Source: Granulicella cerasi
GTDB lineage: Bacteria; Acidobacteriota; Terriglobia; Terriglobales; Acidobacteriaceae
Direction of reading: 5' to 3'
Assembly: GCF_025685575.1 (NCBI RefSeq)
Contig: NZ_JAGSYD010000001.1
Location: forward strand, 933,852-997,851
DNA: 64,000 nt
This document shows, piece after piece, positions 8,476 through 16,832 of the stretch (within the stretch, counting starts at the first letter, position 1; each line of letters opens with the position of its first letter). The notes below the pieces were generated by a model. It made no database searches. It was not told where the DNA came from and saw only the letters and a list, made by a program, of their open reading frames with translations. A program made the translations under genes and the position numbers.

Positions 8476-9900
8476 TTGATACGTCGCGTTGTCGCATTCT
8501 CTACTCTTGCCGTGCTCACCTGCTGTGCAGCGTCGCCAGCGCAGGAAGTCCGCTCTTACAAGACCTCCTCAGATCTCAGCATGAAGCTGCAACCGCAGCC
8601 GCTCCAACATTTCTCCAGCGCGTCGCGTGCTGATGCGGCCGCCAGCAAAGAACTCACAATCACCGTTGATCCGAAGCAGCGCTTTCAGACGATCGACGGC
8701 TTCGGCGGTTCGATCACCGATGGCACTTCGTGGTTGGTCGAAGCGAAGATTCCTGCCGAGTTACGCGAGCAAGTGATGCAGGCGCTCTTCAGTCGCGAGC
8801 ATGGCATCGCGCTCAGCTTTCTGCGTCAGCCGCTAGGTGCATCCGATCTCTCTCGCGCGGCTTCTACCTTCGACGACATGCCCGCCGGGCAGCAGGACCC
8901 TGATCTGAAGCACTTCTCCATCGCGCTCGATCAGCAATACACCATCCCGATGCTGAAGGAGGCGTTGAAGATCAATCCTGCGATCACCCTGATGGCCACG
9001 CCGTGGAGCCCGCCTGCATGGATGAAGGCGAACGGCTCGCTGAGCGGTGGAACGCTGCGCGACGACTCCTACGCCGTCTTCGCAAAGTACGTCACGAAGT
9101 CGCTGCTCGACTATAAAGCGGCGGGCATCGACTTCAAGTACATGACGATTCAGAACGAGCCGCTCTACAGCACGAAGGATTATCCGGGCATGTTCGTGCC
9201 GGATAAGACCGCTGTGACGTTGGTGGGGAAGTTCGTCGGGCCTGAAATGCGCAATGCAGGCTTGTCGACGGAGGTCCTGGCCTACGACCACAACTGGGAC
9301 CATCCCGAGTATCCGCTGCATCTGTTAGAAGATCCTGATGCTGCTAAGTATGTCGCGGGTTCAGCGATGCATTGCTATGGTGGCGATGTTGCCGCACAAG
9401 ACGGCATCCATGATGCTTTCCCTGCGAAGGGCATCTGGTTGACCGAATGCTCCGGTGGCACATGGGACAAGCAGCCCGCGCTGATGAAGACCTCGCATCT
9501 GCTGATTGAATCCACGCGCCATTGGGCGAAGGCTGTGTCGTTGTGGGGGATGGTGCTTGATTCCGATCGCGGGCCACACTCTGGCGGCTGCGGCACATGT
9601 CGTGGTCTGGTCACGTTGGACCTGCATGGCAACACACCGCAGGCAAGCTACACCGGCGACTACTATGCTCTTGGCCACGCCAGTAAATTCCTGATGCCAG
9701 GAGCCGTGCGCATCGCCTCGGACTCCTTCGGCGAGTCCAGCCTGCAGACGGTAGCGTTCCAGAATACAGATCAAAGCATCGTGCTTCTCGTGCTGAACAA
9801 CAGCAGTGATGCGAAGAGTTTTCGTGTTCGCGCCAACGGCAAAGAACTCAAGCTCAAGCTCGAACCGACGACACTCGCAACGTACATGTGGAAGCCCTGA
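8476..9900 (+). CDS. Glycoside hydrolase family 30 (glucosylceramidase / endo-beta-1,6-glucanase-like)
   Basis: Secreted retaining glycosidase of clan GH-A, about 474 residues. The TTG start at 8476 has GAGG six bases before it and opens a signal peptide (RRVVAFSTLAVLTCCAASPAQ). The (beta/alpha)8 barrel begins QTIDGFGGSITDGTSW, a hallmark of GH30. The acid/base Glu is E228 in TIQNEPLYS and the nucleophile Glu is E324 in GIWLTECSGG. The C-terminal region (DQSIVLLVLNNSSDAKSF) is the GH30 beta-sandwich side domain. GH30 covers glucosylceramidases, beta-1,6-glucanases and xylanases; the sequence alone does not settle which. It follows the TonB receptor, so its products may be imported there. Confidence 0.88.
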   Translation: MIRRVVAFSTLAVLTCCAASPAQEVRSYKTSSDLSMKLQPQPLQHFSSASRADAAASKELTITVDPKQRFQTIDGFGGSITDGTSWLVEAKIPAELREQVMQALFSREHGIALSFLRQPLGASDLSRAASTFDDMPAGQQDPDLKHFSIALDQQYTIPMLKEALKINPAITLMATPWSPPAWMKANGSLSGGTLRDDSYAVFAKYVTKSLLDYKAAGIDFKYMTIQNEPLYSTKDYPGMFVPDKTAVTLVGKFVGPEMRNAGLSTEVLAYDHNWDHPEYPLHLLEDPDAAKYVAGSAMHCYGGDVAAQDGIHDAFPAKGIWLTECSGGTWDKQPALMKTSHLLIESTRHWAKAVSLWGMVLDSDRGPHSGGCGTCRGLVTLDLHGNTPQASYTGDYYALGHASKFLMPGAVRIASDSFGESSLQTVAFQNTDQSIVLLVLNNSSDAKSFRVRANGKELKLKLEPTTLATYMWKP

Positions 9901-9905
9901 CGTTT

Positions 9906-9935
9906 GGCGACGTAGGCCGACGCGTCTACGTCGCC
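9906..9935. terminator. Palindromic hairpin between convergent GH30 and GH13 genes
   Basis: Perfect 10-bp stem, GGCGACGTAG at 9906-9915 with CTACGTCGCC at 9926-9935, and a 10-base loop in the 54-bp convergent gap. There is no T-run on either side, so it may protect 3' ends or need Rho rather than act as a strong intrinsic terminator. Confidence 0.5.
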
Positions 9936-9954
9936 GACCTGCGAAACTGGTGCA

Positions 9955-11739
9955 TTAAGGGATTTCGGCTACCATCGTCCCGAAGGGTTGCAGGGTGATC
10001 TCGGTGGCGTCTTGCTTTGCGCCCAACGAGCTTCCTTCCACGAGAAGTGGAGTCGCTTTGCGCGGCATGATTCTCGCAGCGGATAGATCAAGATGCACAG
10101 TCTGGGGCACAGCGCTCATGTTGAGTGAGACAACGATGGCGCGTTTGCCGAGTACGCGCATATAGCTCAGCACGCTCTCGTTCGTTACATCGAGCAGCAA
10201 CATTGAGCCGTGCCGCATGACCGGATCTGACGAGCGCAGCTTGAGCAGTGTGCGATTCCAGGTGAGCAACGAGTGCGGATCGGCGAGTTCGCTTTGCACG
10301 TTGATGCTCTTGTATGTGGGTTCGACGGGGAGCCACGTGTTGGGATTCGTGCTGAAGCCTGCTTGTGGTCCTGGCGTCCACTGCATCGGCGTGCGTTCGC
10401 CGTCGCGACCTTTCTCTTTCGGCCAGCCGGTGATGCCGATAGGGTCGCGCACATCCCCTTTTCGTGTGGGTGTTTGCGTGGTCATGCCGAGCTCTGCGCC
10501 GTAGTAGGTCATGGCTGTTGCAGGGGTGGTGTAGAGGACGGTGGAGAGAATACGAGCGATCTGTGGATCGTGCTTGCCGTCGCCGAAGCGGTTCCACGAG
10601 CGCGGGTTATCGTGGTTATCGAAGACGAGCAGCGATTGGGCGTTACGCAGCACAGTCTGCTCCTCGGTCAGCACTGTGCGGAAGTGCGTAGCGTCGAGGT
10701 GGTTCGCGTTCTTGCTGTTGAAGCCGAGGCGCATATCCATCGGCAACTGGAGTTCATTGAGCTTATCGCCGCCGTACCAAGCGAGCATGGCCTGGGCATT
10801 GGGCAGGTAAGTTTCGCCAATGAGGACGCGGTCTCCGGGGTAGGAGTCGACGATGGCTCGCATCTTGCGCATGACATCGTGCACCTCAGGCAGATTGTTG
10901 GTGTAGATGTCGCGAAGGTTCGGGTCGCCCTGCGCGTTGATGCCGCCGCGCTCCGGTTCGTTACGCAGCTGGGTGTCCTCGAAAAGTGTAGGCACGGCGT
11001 CGAGACGGAAGCCCGCTACGCCGCGATCGAGCCAGAAGCGGATAACGTCGTACATCGCTTTTTCGACAGCTGGATTGCGCCAGTTGAGGTCCGGTTGTTG
11101 CTTGTAGAACTTGTGATAGTAGAACTGCTGTCGCGCGGGCACCCACTCCCACGCAGAGCCGCCGAAGCCGGACTTCCAGTTGTTGGGCGGCACGACGGGG
11201 CCGTGGTTGCTTTGCTGCACCCAGCGCTTCTGATAAGCACCGACGTTGGGGCCATCCGCTGGCACGCCATCGTTCCACACATACCAATCTGCCTTGGGGT
11301 TCGTGCGCGAGCTGGCCGATTCGAGGAACCACTTGTGTTTATCAGAGGTGTGGTTGAGTACGAAGTCGAGCACCACGCGGATGTGGTGCTGCCTGGCCGA
11401 TGCCATCATCTCGTCGAAGTCGGCCATGGTGCCGTACTCCGGTGCAACGGCCACGTAGTCGGAGATGTCATAGCCGAAGTCAACCTGCGGTGAGGGGTAC
11501 ATGGGGGCAATCCAGATGGTGTCGACGCCGAGCTGGTTCAGGTAGCCCATGTGTGCGGTGATGCCGTTGAGGTCGCCGAGGCCGTCGCCGTTCGTGTCGC
11601 CGAAGCTGCGCGGGTAAATCTCGTAGATGGCGGCGTGCTTCCACCATGGATCTTTGGCGGGCGTCGTTTGCGCGTGCATCGCGAGCGCGGCGCAGAGCGT
11701 GGAAGCGAGGAGAGCGATGCCGGTGGCGGTACGTTTCAT
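9955..11739 (-). CDS. Secreted GH13 alpha-glucosidase / oligo-1,6-glucosidase-like enzyme
   Basis: 594-residue alpha-amylase-family enzyme with a signal peptide (TGIALLASTLCAALAMHAQ). It acts on alpha-glucosidic bonds in the periplasm or outside the cell. The GH13 motifs are all present: DFVLNH (region I, about 125-130), GFRLDAVP with nucleophile D247 (region II), VLIGETY with acid/base E309 (region III) and FDNHDNPRS with transition-state stabiliser D377 (region IV). QPDLNWRNPAV between regions I and II is typical of the alpha-glucosidase/oligo-1,6-glucosidase subfamilies. Start ATG has AGAAGG six bases upstream. It is the last gene of a five-gene minus operon, 36 bp after the GH43-like gene. 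The exact linkage specificity is not determined. Confidence 0.88.
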   Translation of the reverse strand: MKRTATGIALLASTLCAALAMHAQTTPAKDPWWKHAAIYEIYPRSFGDTNGDGLGDLNGITAHMGYLNQLGVDTIWIAPMYPSPQVDFGYDISDYVAVAPEYGTMADFDEMMASARQHHIRVVLDFVLNHTSDKHKWFLESASSRTNPKADWYVWNDGVPADGPNVGAYQKRWVQQSNHGPVVPPNNWKSGFGGSAWEWVPARQQFYYHKFYKQQPDLNWRNPAVEKAMYDVIRFWLDRGVAGFRLDAVPTLFEDTQLRNEPERGGINAQGDPNLRDIYTNNLPEVHDVMRKMRAIVDSYPGDRVLIGETYLPNAQAMLAWYGGDKLNELQLPMDMRLGFNSKNANHLDATHFRTVLTEEQTVLRNAQSLLVFDNHDNPRSWNRFGDGKHDPQIARILSTVLYTTPATAMTYYGAELGMTTQTPTRKGDVRDPIGITGWPKEKGRDGERTPMQWTPGPQAGFSTNPNTWLPVEPTYKSINVQSELADPHSLLTWNRTLLKLRSSDPVMRHGSMLLLDVTNESVLSYMRVLGKRAIVVSLNMSAVPQTVHLDLSAARIMPRKATPLLVEGSSLGAKQDATEITLQPFGTMVAEIP

Positions 11740-11775
11740 GAAATACCTTCTAGCTTGCGTGGATCTCTGGAGAAA

Positions 11776-12816
11776 TTAACGAGGGCCGTCGTGAAAGATC
11801 GAGGTGGACGTGGGCGCGATGGTCGCCGCCCCAGTGCGCGTGTCAATGCTCCAAGGCTGTGGCGCGGGCAGCTTCATCTTGCCATCGCGGAGTTGCAGCG
11901 GCATCCAGAGGTAGCGCGAGTCGGGGAGGTCCTTCTCGTTCCATCGATCTCCGGCGTAAACGATCGTCTCGCTCTTGCCGGTGCCCACGGTGATGAGGCC
12001 TGCGGATTGCGAGCCATAGGTGTTGGTCTCTGGCGGGGCGATGTTCTGGAAGCTGCTCCACGGGCCTGCGAGGCTGGATGCCGTCGCGTACACGTTCGGA
12101 TTAGGCGACCAGTCGGAGAGGTGCGAGCCGACGAAGTAGTAGAGCCCATCATGTCGAACGATGGAGCCAGCTTCGAGCGGCGTAGGAATGAAGGCGACTT
12201 CGCGCTCGACGTTCAGGTAGTCGTCAGAGAGTTTCGCGATGTAGAAGCCGCCGGTCGGACGTGATTCGAAGATGAGGTAGGCTGTGCCATCGTTGTCGAC
12301 GAACTGCCCGATGTCGCGGCTCTCTTTACCGAGCGGGCGAAAACTGCGCACATAGCTGTACTCTCCATCCACGGCGTCGCTGGTAACTACAGCAACGCGC
12401 GCGTAGTTGTAGTGACCACCTTCGCCTCCAGGCGCGTCAAGGTGCAGGTACATTACAAAGCGCTTCGTTTTCGCGTTATAGAAGACCTTCGGGCGCTCGA
12501 CGACGAAGTGCGGGCCGAGATGTTCGGGGTCAGCAAGCGCAAGCACCTGGCGGCGGAAGCTCCAGTGCACGAGATCTGTTGAGGAGTAGCAGGCTACGTA
12601 GCGTCTGGCCCGATCATTCTCTGGCGAGCGGTCTTCGCCGAACCAGTAGAAGGTGTCGCCGAGATGGAGGAAGCTGCCTCCGTGGGCCTGTATCGGCTTG
12701 CCGCGATCGTCGAGCCATACCTCTCCGGGGCGGATGACATTGGTCTGCGCATGGGCGCAAGCAAGCAGTGTGCTGAACGCAAGAACGAGGGAGGCGGCGA
12801 TGTGGCGAGTCTGCAA
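11776..12816 (-). CDS. Glycoside hydrolase family 43-like five-bladed propeller enzyme
   Basis: About 346 residues, secreted. Start is TTG at 12816, five bases after the stop of the upstream FAD gene; GGAG of the ribosome site lies inside that gene's last codons, so translation is probably coupled. Signal peptide: TRHIAASLVLAFSTLLACAHA. The mature part reads as a GH43/GH32-fold propeller: QAHGGSFLHLGDTFYWFGED near the N-terminus, YSSTDLVHWSFRRQVLAL, VERPKVFYNAKTKRFVMYLH, VATSSLAGPWS-type repeats (seen here as TASSLAGPWSSF), and AGSIVRHDGLYYFVGSHLSDW. The layout resembles GH43 exo-beta-1,3-galactanase-type enzymes of subfamilies 24/34, but catalytic residues are not assigned with certainty. 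Co-transcription with esterases suggests action on decorated plant side chains. Confidence 0.75.
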   Translation of the reverse strand: MQTRHIAASLVLAFSTLLACAHAQTNVIRPGEVWLDDRGKPIQAHGGSFLHLGDTFYWFGEDRSPENDRARRYVACYSSTDLVHWSFRRQVLALADPEHLGPHFVVERPKVFYNAKTKRFVMYLHLDAPGGEGGHYNYARVAVVTSDAVDGEYSYVRSFRPLGKESRDIGQFVDNDGTAYLIFESRPTGGFYIAKLSDDYLNVEREVAFIPTPLEAGSIVRHDGLYYFVGSHLSDWSPNPNVYATASSLAGPWSSFQNIAPPETNTYGSQSAGLITVGTGKSETIVYAGDRWNEKDLPDSRYLWMPLQLRDGKMKLPAPQPWSIDTRTGAATIAPTSTSIFHDGPR

Positions 12817-12821
12817 GAGTG

Positions 12822-14711
12822 TTACTCCGAGAAGGCGTAAAGGATCTGAGCGGCCCGAATGCGGGTGAGGGGCTGGTTTCCAAAAGTGAATGCTGGTTTG
12901 CTGGTGATAAGGTGGGCTCTCTTGGCGGCTTCGAGAAACTGTTCGGCGGTGGTGATCGCCCCTGACTGTAATGTGAGGTGGGGGAAAGCCTGGGTGAGCA
13001 TCTGATGAGCTTGCTCCGGCGTTACGATTTCGTCCGGCAGGAAATTGCCTCGGTTCGCTTCCATCCAATGATGGACGAGCGCAAACTGCGCGGCCTGCCA
13101 TGCAGGGGAACCATGTGGCATGTCCTTGAGATCGTCATAAGCGAGCGTTGAGCCGTTCGCCAGCAGGCTGCGCTGCACCTCTTCCACGCGTACATAGCGA
13201 GGCTGCATATTCTCTTTGCTTGCGATTGCGGCAAGCGTGCCCACAGCTTGCCCCGTCAGCATGACGATGGGCTGCAGGCGTGTAGAACCGTTCACAAAGC
13301 GGCTTTGCGAGATGTTTTTCTCTGCCGCGAGCAGGCCATCGACCTTGAGTGGAATCAGGCTTTCGATAGGAATCTGAAACGGGCCCGCCGGATGATCGAT
13401 CTCCGGGCGGTCAGCCTCGTGTTCGAGATCATGCTCGAGCGTGGGTTCCTGGAAGCAGCCGTGAAGATCCGGGCGATAGTCGTTGGTGGCGATGGAGCTG
13501 GTGAAAGATACTGCGGCGCGCGGGTTTGCGGTCGTGCGGAGGATCTCTCCTCCGGTCAACGTGTGTTCGCCGATGAGGCGTCGGCTCTCGCGAACATACG
13601 GCTCCTGTGGCATGTTGCGCTCGATCGCGCGGAATTCTTCGGGAATGTTGGCGCAGTGATGTTGCTGGTTGTAGGCAGTGTCGTAACCCTCGTCGTTGGC
13701 CACGGACCAGAGCGATTCGCCGAGGTCATGCTGTATGTAGTAGAGGTTCTGCAGTGTCTTCAGCTTTGCTTCGCAGACCGTCTTCTCGCGTTGCTTAGCG
13801 GTGAAGTCTTTGGCACGCATCGGCAGGTCGTTGAACCAGTTGATCTCCGTCTTGGTGATCTGTTCCGGCATGGTGGCGTCGTAGTTCTGCGGGTTGGAAG
13901 AGTCGGGCAGGCCGCGATACGCGTTGTGGCGGACGAAGTCCACCGGGGCTTGATACTCCTTGCCAACGGGCGCGCCAGCGTAGAGGCTCTTGGAGAAGAT
14001 GTCCTTGTTGTAGCCGGGCGGAGGGTTCTTCATCTGCAGTCCGGGAGGAACGCCGTTGGGATATTTCTTAATGATCGCCACCCAGGTGAGCCCTTGCACG
14101 CAGGCCGCAGGATCGAGCTTGTCGCTCTTCGCATTCGCCAGACGGTACGCGGCGGGCGTGAGCGGAAGTACATCGCCAAACTCCGTAGCGTCGACCAGAA
14201 TATGCGATTGCAGCGTGAGGCCTGTATCGGTGATGGCTCCCGTAACGGTGTTGCCGTTGCTCAAGACTTTCGTGACGTGCGCATGGAGGTAGACATCGAG
14301 CGTCTGTCCGCCTTTGTGAGCGTCGCCGATCATCTCGTAGAGCACTGCTTGCACTGCGGAAGGCTCGCCGCAATGATGCGACTTGCGGTAGTAGCAGGTG
14401 CCGATAGATTTGCCGAGCTTGTCGTAATGCGCCTTCAGGCGACCGAGGAACTCCGCGTAGATGCCGGAGTCCACTTCGAGCGGCCCGCCTTCGTCCATGG
14501 ATGAAACACCGGCTGCGCCCATCTGCCCGCCGAGGTAGTCGGTCTCTTCGATCAGAGCCACCTTTGCGCCGAGGCGTGCAGCCTGCACGGCTGCAGCGGT
14601 TCCTCCCGCGCCGCCACCGACGATGACGACGTCATAGCGCTTGGTTTCCGCCGCGTGTAGCGCAAGGGCCGGACACACGATCGCGGCGAAGAGAAGTCGA
14701 CGGAAGAGCAT
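12822..14711 (-). CDS. Secreted FAD-dependent oxidoreductase (FAD_oxidored type) with SLH-like C-terminus
   Basis: 629 residues with signal peptide FRRLLFAAIVCPALALHAAE. A Rossmann dinucleotide site follows directly (YDVVIVGGGAGGTAAAVQAA, then ALIEE), as in the FAD_oxidored family found beside glycoside hydrolases in soil bacteria. The middle region contains ILVDATEFGDVLPL and RESRRLIGEHTLTGGEILRT, family-typical blocks. The last ~100 residues do not look like the oxidoreductase fold: two related segments each contain a short helix, a loop and a terminal motif (FLPDEIVTPEQAHQMLTQAF; FGNQPLTRIRAAQILYAF) resembling degenerate S-layer-homology modules. Start ATG has GGAG four bases upstream. Its sugar or lignin-like substrate is unknown. 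Part of the minus operon. Confidence 0.8.
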   Translation of the reverse strand: MLFRRLLFAAIVCPALALHAAETKRYDVVIVGGGAGGTAAAVQAARLGAKVALIEETDYLGGQMGAAGVSSMDEGGPLEVDSGIYAEFLGRLKAHYDKLGKSIGTCYYRKSHHCGEPSAVQAVLYEMIGDAHKGGQTLDVYLHAHVTKVLSNGNTVTGAITDTGLTLQSHILVDATEFGDVLPLTPAAYRLANAKSDKLDPAACVQGLTWVAIIKKYPNGVPPGLQMKNPPPGYNKDIFSKSLYAGAPVGKEYQAPVDFVRHNAYRGLPDSSNPQNYDATMPEQITKTEINWFNDLPMRAKDFTAKQREKTVCEAKLKTLQNLYYIQHDLGESLWSVANDEGYDTAYNQQHHCANIPEEFRAIERNMPQEPYVRESRRLIGEHTLTGGEILRTTANPRAAVSFTSSIATNDYRPDLHGCFQEPTLEHDLEHEADRPEIDHPAGPFQIPIESLIPLKVDGLLAAEKNISQSRFVNGSTRLQPIVMLTGQAVGTLAAIASKENMQPRYVRVEEVQRSLLANGSTLAYDDLKDMPHGSPAWQAAQFALVHHWMEANRGNFLPDEIVTPEQAHQMLTQAFPHLTLQSGAITTAEQFLEAAKRAHLITSKPAFTFGNQPLTRIRAAQILYAFSE

Positions 14712-14737
14712 AGTTCTCCTGCAACTGAATCGGGCGT

Positions 14738-15433
14738 CTACTGCGCGTGGAGCAGGGAGGCAGCGATGTAGTCGCCCTGTAGGATCTGCATGGCTTTGTC
14801 GTAGTGCGCGTGGTCAACACGATGCGCATCGGCGTCGTGGCTCACGGTGAAGCTGTAGAGATCGATGATGGAAACGCCTTTGTCGCCGAGTACCGTCTGC
14901 GCGATCTTGTTGTACTGCTGCACGTCGGCGTTGTAGCGGAAGAAGCCCATGCCCGGCTTATTGTGCCTGGCGTCGTTGATGGGCGTGGTGTTGATCCAGA
15001 TGAGCTTTGCGTGATGCTCGCGCGCCAACGAGTCGATGTCGGCAAGGTTCTGCGCGTACTTCTCCGGCGTGATGACGATCTCGTTGGTCTTCGGGTTGCG
15101 CTTGATGTCGTGCAGGCCCGCGTTCACCAGCAGGATGTCAGGGTGAAAGTTCGGATCGGCGTACTTCTGCTTCAAGTAGCCGAGCACCATGCGTGAGTCG
15201 CCGCCGTTCGAGCCTCCGGGAATATCGAGGCTGGGTGTCTCTGGACCGTTCTTCCGTTCGAACTTGTAGTGCCCCTGCAGATCTTTGCTCAACTCGTAGG
15301 TGTACTGCATGGAGATGCTGTCGCCGATCAGATAAAGGGATGGCAGCTGCTTGCCACGCTTGGGTTCCTGCGCGCGCAGTGTGGAGACAAAGAAGCAACA
15401 TGCCAGAGCGATCATCAAGAGGCGTCGTGTCAT
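14738..15433 (-). CDS. Secreted SGNH/GDSL hydrolase, probable carbohydrate esterase
   Basis: About 231 residues. ATG at 15433 overlaps the upstream TAA by one base (TAATG), so it is translationally coupled to the serine hydrolase gene. Signal peptide RRLLMIALACCFFVSTLRAQ. Block I is YLIGDSISMQ with nucleophile S39, a block III equivalent is NAGLHDIKRN, and the catalytic dyad appears as D207-H-A-H210 near the C-terminus. Small secreted SGNH enzymes in glycosidase operons usually remove acetyl groups from pectin or xylan. The position between a serine hydrolase and an FAD enzyme fits polysaccharide de-esterification; the substrate is inferred. Confidence 0.8.
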   Translation of the reverse strand: MTRRLLMIALACCFFVSTLRAQEPKRGKQLPSLYLIGDSISMQYTYELSKDLQGHYKFERKNGPETPSLDIPGGSNGGDSRMVLGYLKQKYADPNFHPDILLVNAGLHDIKRNPKTNEIVITPEKYAQNLADIDSLAREHHAKLIWINTTPINDARHNKPGMGFFRYNADVQQYNKIAQTVLGDKGVSIIDLYSFTVSHDADAHRVDHAHYDKAMQILQGDYIAASLLHAQ

Positions 15434-16665
15434 TACGGGGTATTGCCTTTCGTGCCGAGGGTTGAGGTTGTTGTCGAGAGCTTCAGCCACGTGTCATGCA
15501 GCAGGCCGACCATGCGATCGCCGTCTTTGCTCAACCACGGGCCCTGCTGCTGCACCATGAAGACGGTGATGAGGTCATGTTGCGTATCGAGGCGCATCTC
15601 CGTCTTGTATGCGCCGGGATGGCCGACGCCGTCGGAGCGAATGTAGAGTCCGAGGCCGTAGCGCGCAGGATTGCCGGAACCATCGGTTGCCGTAGGCGCT
15701 GCCTGATTCGCGAACATCGTCGCCACGGCAGAGTCGCTCAGCAATCGACGTCCCTGGTACACGCCATGGCCGAGCAACATCTGGCAGAAGTGCGCCACGT
15801 CTGTAGCCGTGGAGAAGAGCCCGCCGGCTGGCATCGGGTACCGCTTGCTGTGGTCGCTGAAGGGTGGCGTGAGCTGATCGTTCGTTGCGGGGTCATTGGT
15901 GCGGCTCGCTTGGTCGGCGCGGTAGGTCGTAGCGAGGCGCGCAAGCTGCTTCCCGCTGGGCCAGAAGGTAGTGTCGGTCATTCCGAGAGGATCGAAGATT
16001 CGCTGCTGCAGGAAGAGTTCGTAGGGCTTCCCGGTGATCACCTCGAGTACTCGCGCCGCGGTGCTGAAACCTTCATTGGAGTAGAGGAAGCTGGTGCCCG
16101 GTTGGCAGCGAAGCGGCTCGAAGGCGAACTCGGCTACGGCCACCTTGAGCGGGCGCTGGTCGAGCTTGCCGTGCGCCCGCTCCCAGGAGGAAGAGAACGG
16201 AAGACATGAGGTGCTGCTCAGCACCTCGCGCAGCAGAATGGGGTGGATCGCCGGGACGAGCTTGCCGCCCACTAAAACCTGTTGGCCGCGAAACTCTGGC
16301 AGATACTTCTCGACGGGATCATTCAGGCTCAGCTTGCCATCGTCGACAAGCATCGTGACGGCGGCCGCAGTGAAGGCCTTCGTCATGGAGGCGATCCAAA
16401 ACTCATCGGAGGTCGTCATCGCCTGGTGCTGCGCCACGTCTCGGCTGCCAAAAGCTTCGAGGTCGAGAATGCGTTCTTGGTCGGCGGTAAGGATGACCGC
16501 CCCGGTAAGGATGCCCTTATCGAGAAACGGCTGGAGGACCGCGGTCATCGGCGTTTGGGGTACGACAGAGGATTGAACTTGAGCGATCAAGCCGGGCCTC
16601 GAAAGGAAGCCCGTGGTGGTGAAGACAACCGCCGTTATCGCTGTGTGAAGCTGCTTCCTGATCAC
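15433..16665 (-). CDS. Secreted class-C beta-lactamase-fold serine hydrolase
   Basis: About 410 residues from GTG at 16665, which has GGGAG four bases upstream; an open frame extends further without a better start. A signal/anchor segment lies at LHTAITAVVFTTTGFLS. The penicillin-binding fold is shown by IASMTKAF with nucleophile S93 and K96 (SxxK), FLYSNEGFS (YxN) and HPGAYKTE (HxG-type third motif). Such PF00144 proteins include esterases, D-aminopeptidases and transacylases more often than true beta-lactamases. As the first gene of an operon with an SGNH esterase and glycosidases, an esterase role is more likely than antibiotic resistance. A conserved TTATC/TTGC promoter element lies about 90 bp upstream. 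Confidence 0.82.
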   Translation of the reverse strand: MIRKQLHTAITAVVFTTTGFLSRPGLIAQVQSSVVPQTPMTAVLQPFLDKGILTGAVILTADQERILDLEAFGSRDVAQHQAMTTSDEFWIASMTKAFTAAAVTMLVDDGKLSLNDPVEKYLPEFRGQQVLVGGKLVPAIHPILLREVLSSTSCLPFSSSWERAHGKLDQRPLKVAVAEFAFEPLRCQPGTSFLYSNEGFSTAARVLEVITGKPYELFLQQRIFDPLGMTDTTFWPSGKQLARLATTYRADQASRTNDPATNDQLTPPFSDHSKRYPMPAGGLFSTATDVAHFCQMLLGHGVYQGRRLLSDSAVATMFANQAAPTATDGSGNPARYGLGLYIRSDGVGHPGAYKTEMRLDTQHDLITVFMVQQQGPWLSKDGDRMVGLLHDTWLKLSTTTSTLGTKGNTP

Positions 16666-16718
16666 TCGACTCCCTGCGCATTGCCGCTCGGCGTATTCCT
16701 TTGCCTGCGGCGACTGTC

Positions 16719-16780
16719 GGTAATACTCTGCCGCGCAGAGTTGCCGCTGGCAACCGCTTAGCGGATAAGTCCACGATAAG
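16719..16780 (-). promoter_or_regulatory. Regulon-type promoter of the minus-strand esterase/glycosidase operon
   Basis: On the minus strand, TTATC occurs at 16779-16775 and 16768-16764, 11 bp apart. The second copy begins TTATCCGCTAAGCGGTTGCC, which has the same TTATC-to-TTGC distance (15 bp) and the same GYWAA core as the elements at 19702 and 39244. TTGCCA (16753-16748) may act as a -35. A TATTAC box (16725-16720) is farther than optimal, so the -10 is uncertain. The element also lies upstream of the divergent GDSL gene at 16833. Confidence 0.55.
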
Positions 16781-16832
16781 ACCGGGCTGTATCGCGTCGG
16801 CAAGTGATAGAAACGCTTTGAGGAGACCTTCG

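Noticed and set aside
10273..11493. Plus-strand open frame of 406 codons opposite the GH13 gene
   Set aside because: The minus-strand GH13 enzyme has all catalytic motifs in order; the antisense frame has none.
13248..14504. Plus-strand open frame of 418 codons opposite the FAD oxidoreductase
   Set aside because: Antisense artefact; the FAD-binding protein on the minus strand is unambiguous.
15433..16665. Class-C beta-lactamase as antibiotic resistance
   Set aside because: SxxK and YxN only define the fold; operon partners are esterases and glycosidases and there is no AmpR-type regulator.
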